Assembly (NCBI GenBank): GCA_036166735.1
Contig: JAYZHG010000021.1
Location: 1 to 7,881, forward strand
DNA from: JAPYTU01 sp036166735
GTDB taxonomy: Bacteria; Bacteroidota; Bacteroidia; Cytophagales; MED-G16
Direction of reading: 5' to 3'
Length of the DNA: 7,881 nt
A program made the translations under genes and the position numbers. The notes under the pieces were generated by a model. The model made no database searches, was not told the origin of the DNA, and worked only from the letters and a program-made list of their open reading frames with translations. Each line of letters opens with the position of its first letter. Position 1 is the first letter of the stretch. Positions 6,816 through 7,881 of this stretch are shown piece after piece.

Positions 6816-7881
6816 ATGAGGTGTCAAAAAGAAAAATTTATTCTAACTGGAAAAAAAACATACTTAAATTGTGCCTACATGTCTCCTATGCTTAAAAAAG
6901 TTGAAAAAGCCGGAATAAAAGGATTAAAAAGAAAAAGAAAACCATATAACTTATTGCCAGAACATTTTTTTAACGAGGTTGAAACACTACAAAAAAATTT
7001 TTCAAACCTTATTAATTGTAAAGAACATAAAAGAATTGCTATTATCCCTTCTGTTTCATATGGTTTAGGAAACATAACAAACAACACAACTATCTCAAAA
7101 GGAGAAAATATTGTTTTAATTCAAGACCAGTTTCCTAGTAATGTTTATCCGTGGTTAAGTTTAACAAAAAGAAATAACGCAGAAATTATATTTGTAGAAA
7201 GACCAAAAGGTGTTAATAATGTTGGAAAAAATTGGAATAAAAAAATAATTAAATCCATATCTAACAAAACGAAAGTGGTATCAATTGGAACAATTCATTG
7301 GGCAGATGGAACTATTTATGATCTACAAAAAATAAGAGAAAGAACAAGTGAAGTTGGAGCAAAGTTTATTCTTGATGGCACACAGTCTATTGGCGCCCTG
7401 CCTTTTGATGTGAACAAATTAAAACCAGATGCTCTTATTTGTGCTGGATACAAATGGTTAATGGGCCCTTATGGTATTGGCTTAGCTTATTATGGTTCTG
7501 CTTTCGATGATGGAATACCTATTGAAGAAAGTTGGGTGAACAGAAAGGATAGTAAAGTATTTTCACAATTGGTTAATTATAAAGATAGTTATGGTGATTT
7601 AGCTAAAAGATATAACGTGGGGCAACAAAGTAATTTTATTAATATCCCCATGCTAAATCAAGGCATAAAGCAGCTTAACGCCTGGGGCGTTAATAATATT
7701 CAAGAGTATTGTAAAGACATAACAAAAGAAGGTTTAAAAACAATTAATAAAAAAAAGATTTGGTATGAAGAAGATGATTATCGAGCTTGGCATTTGTTTG
7801 GTTTATTTCCAAAAAAAAATTTAAAAAAAATATTAAAAAAAATAAGAGAAAAAAACATTCATATATCTTTAAGAGGAGAAA
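6816..7881 (+). CDS. Class V aminotransferase-fold PLP enzyme, 3' end missing
   Basis: This is a fold-type I PLP enzyme of the broad group containing class V aminotransferases, cysteine desulfurases and kynureninases; the substrate is unknown. The 355 residues seen begin at ATG 6816, the first start after an in-frame TGA at 6810. The N-terminal YLNCAYMSPML region is typical of a Bacteroidota subfamily. PSVSYG (78-83) is the likely phosphate-binding turn. His161 in IHWADG probably stacks on the PLP ring, Asp187 in LDGTQSIG pairs with the pyridine nitrogen, Gln190 contacts O3', and Lys213 in GYKWLMGPYG is the Schiff-base lysine. The last visible residues, HISLRGE, match the strand leading to the family's final domain, so perhaps 30-40 residues are missing. 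No signal peptide is present, so it is cytoplasmic. It starts 14 bp after the amidase stop on the same strand, so cotranscription is likely. The visible C-terminal part is very Lys-rich, reflecting the AT bias. Confidence 0.93.
   Translation, partial: MRCQKEKFILTGKKTYLNCAYMSPMLKKVEKAGIKGLKRKRKPYNLLPEHFFNEVETLQKNFSNLINCKEHKRIAIIPSVSYGLGNITNNTTISKGENIVLIQDQFPSNVYPWLSLTKRNNAEIIFVERPKGVNNVGKNWNKKIIKSISNKTKVVSIGTIHWADGTIYDLQKIRERTSEVGAKFILDGTQSIGALPFDVNKLKPDALICAGYKWLMGPYGIGLAYYGSAFDDGIPIEESWVNRKDSKVFSQLVNYKDSYGDLAKRYNVGQQSNFINIPMLNQGIKQLNAWGVNNIQEYCKDITKEGLKTINKKKIWYEEDDYRAWHLFGLFPKKNLKKILKKIREKNIHISLRGE

Noticed and set aside
6875..7087. Open frame of 70 codons on the minus strand
   Set aside because: It is antisense to the N-terminal part of the aminotransferase-fold gene, which shows family motifs throughout.
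6816..7881. Cysteine desulfurase (IscS/SufS)
   Set aside because: The N-terminal and active-site wording differs from that group, and no Fe-S assembly genes are nearby; a general class V call is safer.

Overview
The window is an ordinary, densely packed piece of a low-G+C bacterial chromosome (G+C somewhat under 30% by eye). It almost certainly comes from a member of the Bacteroidota, plausibly an AT-rich marine lineage. Four protein families point there: a trifunctional DNA polymerase I with Bacteroidota-style wording, an exported amidase of a type common in that phylum, an M1 peptidase with the GMEYPM / HEVGHNFFPM signature, and a class V aminotransferase opening with an LNCAYMSP-type N-terminus. 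Starts preceded by A-rich leaders instead of clear Shine-Dalgarno sequences fit as well. This placement is inference from remembered family features, not from a search.

Layout from left to right. (1) The 3' part of an M1 metallopeptidase gene (+), cut by the left edge. (2) A serine racemase / threonine-serine dehydratase-like PLP enzyme (-), whose stop codon overlaps the peptidase stop tail to tail by 4 bp. (3) polA (-), encoding a complete 917-residue DNA polymerase I that begins at a TTG codon and ends 2 bp before the racemase-like gene, so the two are probably cotranscribed. (4) A 61-bp divergent promoter gap holding a perfect 8-bp inverted repeat. (5) An amidase-signature hydrolase (+) with an N-terminal export signal. 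(6) After 14 bp, a class V aminotransferase-fold PLP enzyme (+), cut by the right edge a few dozen residues short of its expected end.

Only about 77 bp lie outside genes. There is no stretch over 300 bp without a gene, and I see no RNA gene, mobile element, CRISPR array or convincing terminator. The leftward pair joins DNA repair and replication (polA) to amino-acid metabolism with no obvious functional link. The rightward pair joins an exported amide hydrolase to a cytoplasmic PLP enzyme. The M1 peptidase and the amidase fit a scavenging, peptide- and amide-degrading lifestyle.

I did not find a previously undescribed system. The points most worth a second look are a QLGFF sequence resembling a sliding-clamp-binding motif in the PolA inter-domain linker, the TTG start of polA, the inverted repeat between the divergent genes, and the close resemblance of the dehydratase-like enzyme to eukaryotic serine racemase, including its divalent-cation site.
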